Shown one piece after another: positions 12,152 to 25,700 of a stretch of 64,000 nt of DNA. Each line of letters opens with the position of its first letter. Within the stretch, counting starts at the first letter, position 1. The stretch is from Siphonodentalium dalli (taxonomy: Eukaryota; Mollusca; Scaphopoda; Gadilida; Siphonodentaliidae). The DNA lies in assembly GCA_032622095.1 (NCBI GenBank), contig CP136062.1, positions 130,779,282 to 130,843,281 of the forward strand, given 5' to 3'. Both the position numbers and the translations under genes were made by a program. The notes under the pieces are model-generated. The model had not been told where the DNA came from. It saw only the letters and a list, made by a program, of their open reading frames with translations, and searched no databases.

Positions 12152-13252
12152 TTCAGGATTGTGTATTATGTAATTCATGAATTCATGCTCCATGTGATAT
12201 TTTAATTCTACTAAATGTGATTTTATGCCTTAACTGACAATAAAGCTTGTGAAGCTATATGTGGTCTCACTGAAATTATCCCATCAAACATTCACTGAAG
12301 GTCATGGCTTACAATATGGCCTATAATCTTATATTCATGCTCATGACATCAAAACAACCGACAGTAGTACTGATGACATAATATACCGAAATGCTCAACA
12401 CAAACCTCTCTGGGAACAATTAGACAGCTTTAGATAAGACTATATCAAACTCCCGGTTACAGGAATTAATAATAGACTATATAAATATTCAAAATGTGTA
12501 GTGGGAAAAATTGCCCAATTGCACCTGGAGGATGTCCTATTAATTACCTCTGCACAGCATTTATGCGTGAGGTGCTCACAAGAATAGTGGTTGCATATAA
12601 TATGGACTTTATGCACATTTAAAATTTAACTGTCCACTGAAGAAACTTGTGAAGACTGTTGCACGGACCTTGTTTGGAAAACTAAATATAACCATCTCAC
12701 TACTGATCGACATTTTTCCTGCTACACATAGAACTGTATAGTCTGTCGATGTTTGAATTATGAAGTTTGTTGTATTCACCATAATAATTGGCATTCAGCA
12801 TAATATAATTTTTCACAGAGAAAAGTGATGCCTGAGAAGCTAATACACAACCCTTGAATTTTTTATTTTTTTTAATTTCCATTAATACAGCATGTTATAG
12901 TATATAACAGACTCAGTATAATTTCAGCCTGTCAATACATATTTTTATCTGTCAAATAATTGCACAGAAATAGTTTATAGTTAGTCACCATATTAGATTA
13001 AAAAAACAATTGTTTTATTCTTGTCTTTCACATCATTTTTCATGGATTAAATAGCTATAGGTATCAAAAACTCTTAGTGATGTTCTTCAACAAACATAGA
13101 AAGGAAAAAAATAAGGAAATAATATAACTGAAATAGTTTGATGTATTAATTTAGAATAACAATATATCACAGTTTCATTATCACAATATTTGATAATCTA
13201 TCTCGAATATTTCAAGAATATCACAGAAAAGTTTAGTCACTAGTCACTATAA
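12152..13252. other. POLN 3' flank, no other feature
   Basis: AT-rich sequence. It contains the candidate polyadenylation hexamer at 13014-13019 (minus) and otherwise nothing recognised. Confidence 0.45.
13014..13019 (-). promoter_or_regulatory. Candidate polyadenylation signal of POLN
   Basis: AATAAA reads on the minus strand about 550 nt after the stop. It is the nearest canonical hexamer I noticed. If it is used, the 3' UTR contains MITE A4. AATAAA is common by chance in AT-rich DNA. Confidence 0.3.
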
Positions 13253-13501
13253 TTAACCCTTTGATGACGAGAGCTGCGCTGGTGCAGCATTAAAGATCCT
13301 GTGCCAGTGTATTCCCTTATATATGTGAGCGTCACATAAATAAAAGAATGCATTGGCTTACAAGGTCATGGTAAATATTGTTAGGCCAATGTATTCTCTT
13401 ATATATGTGAGGCTCCTTATGGGAGACTCACATATATAAGATAATGCATTGCCACATGGTTTTCGCATAATTTCAGGAAGCTCCAGTCATGGAAGGGTTA
13501 A
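13253..13501. mobile_element. MITE family A, copy 4, next to POLN stop codon
   Basis: Double-hairpin element with TTAA at both ends (13253-13256 and 13498-13501). It ends about 70 nt downstream of the POLN stop and so is probably transcribed in the 3' UTR. Confidence 0.75.
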
Positions 13502-13571
13502 AGCAACAATACAAATACATGTATATCGGGACTCTAAGCTAACAGAAATCATCCCATTGTTTAGAGAGGCA

Positions 13572-13705
13572 TCATTCTTCTTTGAAGCACAGAGCCATGT
13601 GAGCCCATGACTTGCCCTCGTACAGAGAAACAGTAACAGGGACTTTCAGCTTGACAAACATCCCGCAGTATGCATCAGTTTTCTCCATGACAGACTTTAC
13701 AATAC
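13572..13705 (-). CDS. POLN: POLN exon 21 (C terminus and stop)
   Basis: It encodes [19 protein letters not shown] and ends FKEE before TGA. The L-x-V-P-(L/V)-x-V and (G)-x-S-W-(G/A) pattern is the usual POLN/POLQ end. The acceptor TTATTTTCAG lies next to a pearl-like element. Confidence 0.95.
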
Positions 13706-16700
13706 CTGAAAATAACAAGGGTTGAGCATCAAAGATGGCTCTGGTGGAGGTTTTTTGGCCTATAAGAGTGAATCTGTTTGAGAATCACTAAAAATGGATG
13801 AACTAAAGAAACATATCACAGAACTAAGGGCCATAACTCGGGTAAATAAAAAAATTGGACAAACCTGATTTTTGGACTCATGTTGTTGTGAAAGATCCAT
13901 ATACCCAATGTGAATGAAATCTGTTGACGTTTGTTAAAGTTTTCACACTGACGGTCATAAAATTGCTAAAAATAGACAAACTAAGGGCCATACCTCAGGT
14001 ATAAAGGATCGGACAAATCTGGTTTTCAAATTTGTTCAAGATATTGTGAAATATCCATATACCCAATGTGAAAGGAATCGTACAATTGCTATAAAAAAAT
14101 ACAAACTAAGGTAAAATAAATCAGACAAACCTGGATTTCGAACTCGATCGAGATATTTTTGTAAAAGATCCACATATCAAATATGAATTAAATTGGTTAT
14201 TGTTTGTTCAAGTTATCACTCTAACAGACATAACATTTTCGTAACAAGAGCACGCCGCCGGGGCGTGGCATAATACGCCCGTTTCTGGAGTAGAGTGGGG
14301 CATGTAGACAGAACCCATATTTAAACTTGATCTGTATACCAAATTTGGTTCAGTTCACTCGATTCAATCTAAAGCTATCATCTGGAAACTGCATATCAGG
14401 TAAAATCTAAGTCGAAAAATGGGCATAACTCAGTCAAAATCATGGGGACGAAACCCATATTCGAACTTGATCTGTATTTTGGGGTGGTAAACTAATATAC
14501 CAAATTTGGTTAAATTCACTTGATTCAATCTAAAGTTAATATCCGGAAACTGCAAATCATGTAAAATCTAAGTCGAAAAAGGGACATAACTCACTCAAAA
14601 TCATGCGGACGAAACCCATATTCGAACTTGATCTGTATTTTGGGGTGGTAAACTAATATACCAAATTTGGTTCCGTTCACTTGATTCAATCTAAAGTTAT
14701 CATCCGGAAACCGCAAATCAGGTAAAATCTAAGTTGAATAAAAGGTCAGTAGACCTCATGTCCACCTCTAAGCGTCGGCTTGATACGACCGTTGTTTGCG
14801 CATAAAAACCTGTCTTTAGTGCTAGTAAACCTACATACCAAATTTAATTTCATTCAGTACACATTTACTAAAGTTATCATCCGGAAACCTCAAATTGGCA
14901 AAAATTATAAGTCAAAAAGGGACATAACTCTGGTGAAAATTGGCGGGCGGAACCCGAATTCGAACTTGACCTGTGTTTTGCTGGGAGAAAGACACATACC
15001 AAATTTGGTTTAAATCTGATTAACTCTACTAAAGTTATCATCCGGACACCAACTTTTGGGGTTTTATATGTCGGGTCGGCGGACAAAAAAGGGCCATAAC
15101 TCTCGCAAAAATTAACGGATTAAACCTAAATTCGAACTTGAGCTGTATTTTGATATAAGTAATCCACAAAAAAACGGGTTTTGCATATAAATAATCCAAA
15201 ATCAAGTTATCATCCGGAAACCAAAAAAACAGAAGAAAAACTGAATTTTCTATGTCGAAAAAGGGGCATAACTCTGCCAAAAATGGTCGGGCAGAACCCA
15301 AGTTCGATCTTGACCTGTGTTTTGCTGGGAGAAAGTAATGTACCAAATTTGGTTTGAATCCGATTAACTCTAGTAAAGTTATCATCCGGAAACCAATTTT
15401 CAGGGGTTTTCTAAGTAAAAAAAGGGGCATAACTCTGGTGAAAATTGGCGGACGGAACCAGAATTCGAACTTGACCTGTCTTTTCTGTATAGTAAACCCA
15501 CATACCAAATTTAATTTAATTTGGTTCAGTCTAACTAAAGTTATCATCCAGAAACCTCTGACTCACGGAAGCACGCACGGACGTGCTGATTATAATAGTC
15601 CTCCGAACCCGTTGGGTCGGCGGACAAAAAGGGGCATAACTCAGTCAAAATCATGCGAACGAAACCCATATTCTAACTTGATCTGTATTTTGGTGTGGTA
15701 AAACTAACATACCAAATTTGGTTCAGTTCACTCGATTTAATCTAAAGTTATCATCCAGAAACCAAAAGCGGACGGACGGACGACAGACGGACAACCCATT
15801 TACATAATATGACTGTTTTTTCAAACAGGGGTATAAAAATGATATCTCAATTGTATGTAGGTGAGAACTGAGAAGTGACCCAATAAACACTAGTTGTATG
15901 TGCACCTGTATCTGGGATATCTTGAATAACAACTTCGCATAACAATGTGTATCAATTTCTTGCAAGTGTGGCATATATAAGTGGTTGTGATGACACCCTG
16001 CACGGTTTCAAATGTTTTACCGATCGCTTCATTGAACCTAATTTCTGTATTATAAGCGAGGACAGACCAGTACTAACCTAGTTAGCCGAAAAAGACCTTA
16101 TTTCACTACAATATACATATTTCCCCACATATTTAATAGGCCCACATGCATTTACTTGTGATTATGTTGATGAATTATGAGTAATTTTCCAATTAAAACA
16201 GCTGCCAATGCCCTGACTGGGTTCCCAAAATGTTTGTGAATGTCGATGTCATATTGATGACATGTACCCGCAACTATTATTCTTGAAGTCGCACTCTTAC
16301 GGTACTGTGATTTTTATAACATTGCATCAAAAATAGGAGACATTAGACTGATACCACAAATAATACATCGTTAGAAAGGTCAACATAATCTTCTTTATAT
16401 AATAAAATTGTAATGTTATCGGTATGTGATAAACAATAATAAACCAAATTGGTATATGACGCAAAATAACACACCTGTCGGCAGTATTGTGTCAACAATT
16501 TGTTAGTAAACCCTAAATAGTAATTGTAACATCATAAGGTGTTGTCTATATTTAGGCCATGAAAATCTCTTGATGGCTGTACATTGTAGGTCTGTGTATG
16601 CGCCAATCAATTAACATTGATATTGAATGATATCCAAGTCGCTAACCAATAAAATCATTTGTATACATGTATCCTTGGAAATATTGTATTATTCCTGAGA

Positions 16701-19700
16701 ATTACCCTCTGTCTGCTAGAGTGGGCTGCCATGGTGAACGTAAATTATGTCGTGGCCACTAAAGCTGGAAGTGTGATGGAAGAGTTAACCCTTTCAGTGC
16801 CAAGTCCGATTTTTGTAACAACCCATATTTCCTTGATAATTTTTCAAATTTATTGATTATAATAATGTGATACATTGATGGAAGGAGCTCTAAGAGCTCT
16901 TTACATCAATGTATCACGTTATTATAATCAATAAATTTGAAAAATGATCAAGGAAATATGGGTTCATACAAAAATTGGACTTGGCACTGAAAGGGTTAAG
17001 AAGATGGGTTGGAATAAAACTAACTAGAACATAAACATACCTTTGACCAGAGGTAGCTCATCATCAGGCACCTCAAATAACAGTTCATCATGTATCTGCA
17101 TTATCAACCTGGAGGAAACGTTTAAAATAATTCCCCATTTTAGAATACCTAAAATGACCATTACAACTCTATCTCTATCTCTATTTTGCACAAGGAAACA
17201 ATAATAATTCAGTTGTCACTCTATTATTATTATTTAATCACACAATAAACTGAACACTACCATTGGTGCTGATCTGTTCCTTCAATTATGTTTTTTTAAT
17301 GTTTCTGGAAAATGCAAAGGCTGGAAAACAGACAAAAAGGCATGGCATGCAGATATATGACTTTGTCAGCATGTGTTTGGTCATTGTGAGGGTGATAAAT
17401 AAATACAGCTCGTGTCAAACTGTTATTTCATTCTTATTTGCCTTCAAATAGAATTTCAACTAATTCAAGTGTTAATGCAATGGAAAAATGTCGAGTTGAT
17501 TTCTTGTGAACTAGCGGACATATAGCCATGGAATCTTCAGATTTATAATAACTGGGTACCCTTAGTTATACATGCAGCAAATCAGCACATCTCTAATCGC
17601 TTCCATGTGAAAAAAACAGAAATTTCACCCGAAAATGTTCCACTTCTTAGACGATTTTTGTTTCCCTGATCACTTCTTTTGTTCCAGTTTTATGATTAAT
17701 CAAATATATGAGGGCTCAAAATGCATATAAACATTATTCAGGCCTACATGTATATGTTTTCTGTCAAACCGCTATAGAAATTATAGGGGCTATAAAATTA
17801 GTTCAGCGGGATAACTTTTCATGAAGAAGTGGTTGGTTCAAGTTTTGCAGAAATTGGGCGATCCGTGATTCGGTATGCATGGGGGCGGTGGGGGAAATCA
17901 AAATTGACAAATATTGTTTTCGTTGCCGATTTCTTTATCAAACTCATTGGAAAGCATTACCCTTAAGGATGTTATTTGGAATTGCCTATGTGGATTCGAC
18001 TGATTCAGTAGTGGGGTGGGGAGGGACACTGTGGGGGCGTGATATTTAAGAAAATAAAATAAAATGGTTTTGTTACCGATTTCAATCAAATCTTGATCTC
18101 CAAAGTACGGAGAATCTCATATTCAAGATTTTATGTTGCAAAGACTATGTGTGGCTTTAATTTTATACGTATGTATACTACCTGGATCTGAGTGGGGTTG
18201 GATTCGCTTTGAGAGATTTCTCCACTTGTATCATAGCTCCTTTACACAGATCGGCAGCAGAACCTGTTGACAGGTGTACATCATGTTAAGAATAATGTAT
18301 ATCACAAACACTGGTGACTGGAATTGATGACATCTATGTACGTTGGTAACCACGATCACATATCTAGGATAGGTATCAACTCCCACTTTATTCTTTCATA
18401 AATGGATACTCTCTGCTGAGTAGTTGCTGATTCCCATTTATTAATTTGTAGGAGTTTCCACTAACAAATCACCACGTGAACATCCCTATGAATCAGATTC
18501 TTTATGGTTTCTCTGTCTGCTGTCTGCTTATATTGTCAGAACACCTTTACAAACATGAGAATTGGACTGCCATCCGGTGCATACACCCTTGTGGCATACT
18601 GCCTAGGGTGGGCATACCTATAACCTATGACTGATATACTCAGACAGATGTACCAAAAAATCAGCATTTTCATATAAACAAAGATGAAAAGCTATAGATC
18701 GAAAAACCTAAACACACCATTGAATGTCCTCATAATGGTGAACGTCCACACTAAATTTCATTGAGATCCGAGCACTACTGTTCAAGTTATGACCTGAACA
18801 GACATTGGATGGACTAAAAAGCCAACATTTCCAGATAAACAAAGATGAATAACTCTAGAATGGAAAATCCAAATAAAATGATGGAATCCTGTATTGAATA
18901 ATAGTGAACATCCATTCCAAATTTCATCGAGATCCGAGCACTACTGTTCAAGTTATGACATTAACAGACATCGGATGGACGTATGGACGGACAGGTGCAA
19001 AATAGTATACCCCCCTTTTTTTAAAACAATGTATCATTTTAGAACTAAATGACAAAACTCGTATTTAATGCACCATGATGGAAAAGGAAAAATAGAAATA
19101 ATTTATTGCATGTGACAAAATATTGAATTCAATTGTCTACACAGTGTCACCTGTCACACTAGAGTCTCATTTGAAATCTCAGGACTGAACAATGATCATA
19201 CCTTGTACACAGAAGTTGACAGCCTGTCTTTCCGACTGAGCCCGCAAAACTGGAGACGGGTGATTGATGTTTGGGAAAAGCCTCCTTCTCTTGAATATTG
19301 TAGTTGTGTAGCCTTCAAGTACAAGTAATTCTACACAAGCAGACAAAGATACTATGAAATAATAGTTAATACTCTACTCGGGAAATGTGGTCAAACATGG
19401 AAAAACGTTTGTTTTTCTCAGCATTTACAGATCATGAATAGAGTATTAACATAATATGACAACCACTATAGTTATTTTTCAAATAATTGTATAAAGCTGA
19501 TAAAGCTATGCCTTTTTTAAATATTATTTATTCCACGTTGTATAGCCTGTACCACCAAAGTTCTCTATTTAAGAACCATAATTTTTGTCATTACATTAGC
19601 AGATCAATAGGATCAGTAAATATACCTGAAATGTTTGAATGTTGAATGACATGCAGGATGCTACCTACATAATTATGGAAACAAGCACAACCCCATAATT

Positions 19701-22700
19701 TCTAATTATTACAAAATCCTATAGTTGATGATGATAACCTACCATGTTTGTGGCAATATTCAGAACAATTCTTTGTGAACTGGCTTACTGCAGGGAACTT
19801 CACTGGACAAGAAAATATAGTATAAATCATTAATGAATATTCTATAAAATATAGAGAACATTCAGATTTAGAGAACATTCAGATTTAAAGCAGACTCGAT
19901 CAGTAGGCAGCCCTAGAAATTGTCATTTTTCTTCAATGTCATTGCTTTCGAATTACATGAAATTTTATATTGGCTTCTACAACCATTTCTACAGCATTGC
20001 CTTTTGCCATCAAGACAATAGAATGAGTGATGCAGATCAGGTCTATGTGAAAGACTGAGAGGAGATCACATAAAATTTGAAATCTAATCGGGCTGCTGGG
20101 TTGCTAGTATTGAACAAATTCAGTCAAATCATTTTATGTACAGTAATGCCCTAAATAATCGACTCCTTAACCACAGCAGAATTATGGGTAATGTTTCAGG
20201 ATTAAGTCGGAAATATGGCTTGTTGCCATTCATAGGAAATCTCCCATATACCAAATTTTAAAACAAACAGATCACTATAACTAAAGCTATCACTCAGAAA
20301 CCAAAATAGTCATCAAATTATAAGTCAACAAGGACCATAACACTGGTTAAAATAGGCGCACAGAACCCAAATTCGAACTTGACCTGTATTTTCATGTGGC
20401 TAATCTACATACACAATTTGAAAACAGTCAGACAACTAAAACTTAAGTTATCATTCGGAAACCAAAATAATCGGCAAATTATAAGATGACAAGACCATAA
20501 CTCTGGCAAAAAATTTCAGGCGGAACCCAAATTCAAACTTTACCTGTATTTTGGGCTAGTAACTCACATATCAAATTTCATTCCATTAAGTTCAGATTTA
20601 CTAAAGTTATCAATCGAAAACTAAAATACAAATTCAAAAAAAAAGGACTGTAACTGGTGAAAATTGGTTGGCGGAACTCAAATTAGATCTTGACGTCTAT
20701 TTTGTGCTAGTAAACCCACATACCACATTTCATTCCATTCAGTTCAGACTTGCTAGAGTTATTGTTCCATTTTTTCAAAACGGGCGTCTAAAAATCTGAC
20801 AAGCCTGGTTTTTGAGCTCAATCAAGAGATTGGTGTGAAAGATCCATATATACCCAATATGAATGGAATCAGTTGACGTTTGTTCAAGTTTTTGCACTAA
20901 TGGTCATCAAATTTCTACAAATAGACAAACTAAGTGCCGTAACTCATGTAAAAAAAACAATGGGCACTCGTTAAGTTTTTTTGAAAGAGTGGATCTGTCG
21001 CAAAAGAATTATTGGCGGCCATTTTTTTATTTTACGAATTTCGGGAAAAAAAGGAGGCTCCCATCTAAAGGTCACCCGAAGATCCATATGAAGTTTGGTG
21101 ACAATTGGATGAGAAATGTGACCTGTAAGGCATGCTAAAGGATTTAGTCATACAAAGAGTAAAATGCAAGATGGCCACTGGCAGCCATGTTTTTTTAACA
21201 GAATTCTAAAAAAATGGTAAGCACCCATCTAGAGGTCACCCCGAGGATCCATATGAAGTTTGGTGATGATCGGGTGAGGGATATATGCTCTGTAGGGTGT
21301 GCTAAATGATTGCCGGCGGCCATGTTTGTCACCTAAAATCGATCAAATTTAATAGCTCCCATCTAGAGGTGATCCTAAACAAGCCTATAAGCTTTCAAAA
21401 CATTTCTCCAATAAATGTGGGCTACAGGGTGTGCTGATGGATAGACTCATACCGAATAACGTTGAAATCGGTCAAAGTTTGTTTGAGTTATCGTGCTAAT
21501 GCGAACGATCAAAATCGCTAAAAATTGACAAACTAAGTCCCAAAACTCTCGTTTAAAAGATTGGACAATTTAACCTGATTTTCGAAATCTTGTTCGAGAT
21601 TTTGTTGCAACAGACCTATAAACCAGATATGAATGAAATCGGTTGACTTTTGTTTGAGTTATCGTGCTAACGGTCTAGCGGCCGCCTGGACGCCTGCCCA
21701 CTAGCCTACCGACCTCGCCAAAACATAAGTCAACTTTTTGAAAAATCTCAACTAAAAATTAGACAAACCTGGTTTTCGAATTAGACTGAGATTATTGTTG
21801 TGAAATATCCATATACCCAATATGAATGGAATTGGTTGAAGTTTGATCAAGTTAATTATCATGCTAATGGTCATACAATTGCCAAAAGAAAAAGAAAATT
21901 AAGGGCCATAATTCAGGTAAAATAAATCGGACAAACCTAGTTTTCAAACTCGATCGAGATATTGTTGTGAAAGGTCTACATATCACAAATGAATGTAGTT
22001 GGTTGACATTTGTTCAAGTTTTCATGCTAACGGTCATAAAATTGCAAAACATAGACAGTTTTATGGCTGTAATTCAGGTCAAAAGGATTGGACAAAACTG
22101 GTTTTCGAACTCATTCGAGATATAATTGTGAAAGTTCCATATACCAAATGTGAATGAATTGGTTGATGTTTGTTCAAGTTATAGCACGAACCAACATCAA
22201 ATTTCCATAAATAGAAACAAGTGGCATAACTCTGGTTAGAAAGTCAGGGCCAATCAAATTTTCTGTGTACAGCTGTCACACATGACAATTAACTTGCATA
22301 CCAAAACCTGTCAGAATCATCAATAAACGGCTCTATAGGTCTGTTGCTGTTCTCTCGCCCGCCAACCGTCCCTTGCCATTAACCAAAAGTCGACTTTTGA
22401 TAAAAACTTGACTGAAAACTGACTCTAATATTTCCGTAAAGAAATTGAATCCGATGGCATGCAGTTACCATTTTGACCAGAATGTATAGAATAAATTACC
22501 ATCACAACGTTGTACTATTTTTCACTCAGTTTTAAAAATCGCACACCATTGGCTACACGAAAAATAATACTTCACGAATTTAAATACGGTAATAAATAAG
22601 ATAGTTAAAATGGGAGGTATTGTGGATATATGAAATATTAATGTAAATTTGCATGCTAAAACAGGGTTGACTCCTACATTTTATTGTAGGCAATCATAAG

Positions 22701-25700
22701 AACAGTTACTCACTCGAATGCTATGGATATCCTCCAACTGGCAACATAACTAATAGACTTGAGTTTCTACTTTTACAATTAGTATACACTTCTCTCAAAT
22801 AAAATCATACAAAATGTAATTGATTTGTTGTTTGCTTGGCGAAGCATTAGACCAAAATTAATTTCCCTTGTATGAGGAACCAGGTGGCTGAGAGAAGTAC
22901 AGTAATGCCCTAAATAATCGACTCCTTAACTCTTTCATCCCTGAAATACAGATATAGATGTCCCAGAACCCTGGATTATCAGCTTGCCTAACTAAAATTA
23001 TGTGTCCCTGATGTATTATTGCAACACTACCTTTAGAGTGATGTCGGGTATGGCAAACTGCATGTTTTATGATTGTTAACAAGTGATCTTCAATTTGTGT
23101 TATAAACCAATTGGGGTATTCACATCTTAATGATTTCTCAGGTGTGTGCAGGTGAGAACCGAGAATGGACATTGAACCCCAACATATACTATAGTCGCAT
23201 ATGTATCACCTGTATCTGGGATATCAACTTCGCATAACAATGTTTTCCACAAATACATACATCTATGTATCAATTCTTTGCAAGTGTGGTGGAAAATGTG
23301 GTTGTAATGACACCCTGCATTGTCTCAAATGTTTTACCAAACAGTTCATTGAACATAATTGCTTTATCAAAGGCAAGAGCTGACCAATACTAACCTAGCT
23401 AGTATGCCCAAAAGACGCTATTTGACCGAAATAGACATATACTCCTAATTTAGCAATTTTAGACCCACAGGGATTTACTTGTCAGTATGCTGAGGAATTA
23501 TAAGAGTAATATTCCAAAGAAAACAACTGCCAATGTCCTGATCGGATTCCCAAAATGATTATGAATGTCGATGTCATGTTTAAATGCACGTGCATCTATT
23601 ATTATAAAAGTCGCGCCGTTGTGCGGCATGGTGATTTTCGTAACATTGAGTCGAAAATAGGAGACATTAGATGGATACCACAAATAAAACATCGTTAGAA
23701 AGGTCAACATCATCTACTTTATTTCATAAAGGTAATCATAATAATGAAAGTGTCAATGACACTGTAGCTCAACTTAGGTAGGGGAATAGTTTAATGGTTG
23801 ACAGTAAATGGAGGAATAGGAAAGGTGCTAATTGAAATGTCTAACCTGCGCCAAAGGATTTAGTGATGCAAAGAGTAAAATACAAGATGGCTGCTGGTGG
23901 CCATTTTTTTTGGCCAATTGACCCCAAAAGAACTCGTTCCCATCTACGTATAATTGTTAACATCCATGAAAAATTTTATGAAGATCTGACCAAAGCTACG
24001 ACCTACAAATTTCATGATGATCAGACGAACAGTACGACCTGTAGACCGCGCCAATGGATTGAATTTTGAAATCCAAGATGGCCACTGGCAGCCATGTTTT
24101 TTGGCCGAACGACCCCAAAATCACTCGTTCCCATCTACATGTAATTATTAACATCAATGACAAATTTCATGATGATCAGACGAACAGTACGACCTGTAGC
24201 CCGCGCCAATGGATTGAATCTTGAAATCCAAGATGGCTGCCAGCGGCCATGTTTTTTGGCCGAATGACCCCAAAATAACTCGTTCCCATCTACATGTCAA
24301 TGTCAACATTCATGACAAATTTCATAAAGATCAGACCAAAGGTACGACCTGTAGCCCGCGCCAAAGGATTTAGTCATGCAAATAGTAAAATCCAAGATGG
24401 CTGCTGGCAGCCATGTTTTTTGGCCGAACAACCCCAAAATCACTCGTTCCCATCTACATGTCATTATTAACATCAATGACAAATTTCATGATGATGAGAT
24501 CAACAGTACGACCTGTAGGCCGTGCCCATGGATTGAATCTTGAAATCCAAGATGGCTGCCAGCGGCCATGTTTTTTGGCCGAATGACCCCAAAATGACTC
24601 GTTCCCATCTACATGTCAATGTCAACATTCATGACAAATTTCATGAAGATCAGACCAAAGGTACAACCTGTAGCCCGCGCCAAAGGAAATTGTTGACGGA
24701 CACACGGACGACGGACGCCAAACCATGGCAATAGCTCAAACTTACAAAAGTAAGTTGAGCTAATAATGTTGTCGGTATGTGTATGTGATAAACAATAAAC
24801 CAAAATCGAAATGTGACTCAAAACACCACACCTGTCGGCAGTATTGCATCAAAGATTTTTAGGATACCCCAAAATAGTAATCGTGACGTCATACAGGTGC
24901 TGTCTGAATTTAGGTCTAATTCTCTTAGTGGCTAGCTGGTATTTGGATGCACCAATAAATTAGTATTAATACCGAATATCACCCAAAGGATATACAAGTC
25001 GCTATCCAATAAAATCATTTGTATATCTCTGGAAATATTTGTATTATTTCCGAAAATTGCGCTCTGCCCGCTAAAGGGGGCTACCGGGGTAAATGTAAAT
25101 TACGTCGTGTCCGCTTTAGCGGGCTGCCGGGTTGAAAGAGTTAACCACAGCAGAATTATATGGGTAATTTTTCAGGATTTAGTTGGAAATATGGCTTGTT
25201 GCCATTCATCGGAATTCTCTCACTGAGAGCTTTCCGATGAATATTATTGGCAACAAGCCATATTTCTGACCTAATCCGGAAAAATTACCCATAATTCTGC
25301 TGCGGTTAAGGAGTCGGTTATTTAGGGCATTCCTGTATGCTTGGCATATAGCAGATAACACTCTGGAGAGAGTGGGTCCTGTTTGAGGAAGTCATTCAGA
25401 TATTGTGACCGCTGACATACAGCACACATAATTATTTCATAATTTTCATTCTCTGAAAAGGGTGCTTCAGTAATAGTCAAGATGGGTTTCTTGTTTTGTT
25501 CGTTAATTTTGGGTGCTGGCAAACTGTCATGAATATCGATATGCATATATAGTTATGTCTCTATACCAAGGATACCATACGAGAGGTGTATATGAATATT
25601 TGTATGTTAATATTTGGGTACATAGGGACACACATACATAAGAAACTGGACATTATAGCTTTGGCATCATCAGATTTTATCTTCAAAGTCTCAGCTAACT

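Larger units (their letters stand above)
22930..25140 (+). mobile_element. TTAA-flanked 2.2-kb element (piggyBac-like?)
   Basis: The ends are CTCTTTCATCCC and GGGTTGAAAGAG (inverted, one mismatch), with TTAA on each side. A short frame at 23201-23383 has [19 protein letters not shown], which faintly recalls the Cys-rich C-terminal domain of piggyBac transposases. No DDD catalytic core is visible, so it is a deletion derivative. A P4 repeat is nested at about 23740-24765. Confidence 0.55.
22898..25337. mobile_element. MITE family C, copy 2, split by a 2.2-kb insertion
   Basis: TACAGTAATGCCCTAAATAA begins at 22898. The element stops at TTAA (22926-22929), resumes at TTAA (25141-25144), and ends in a TA at 25336-25337. 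The centre is a hairpin, CTCTCACTGAGAGCTTTCC. Confidence 0.75.

Noticed and set aside
15038-15701. Long overlapping open frames on both strands (169 and 115 residues)
   Set aside because: They lie entirely in P1 tandem cores, and the translated strings repeat with the core. They are repeat by-products, not genes.
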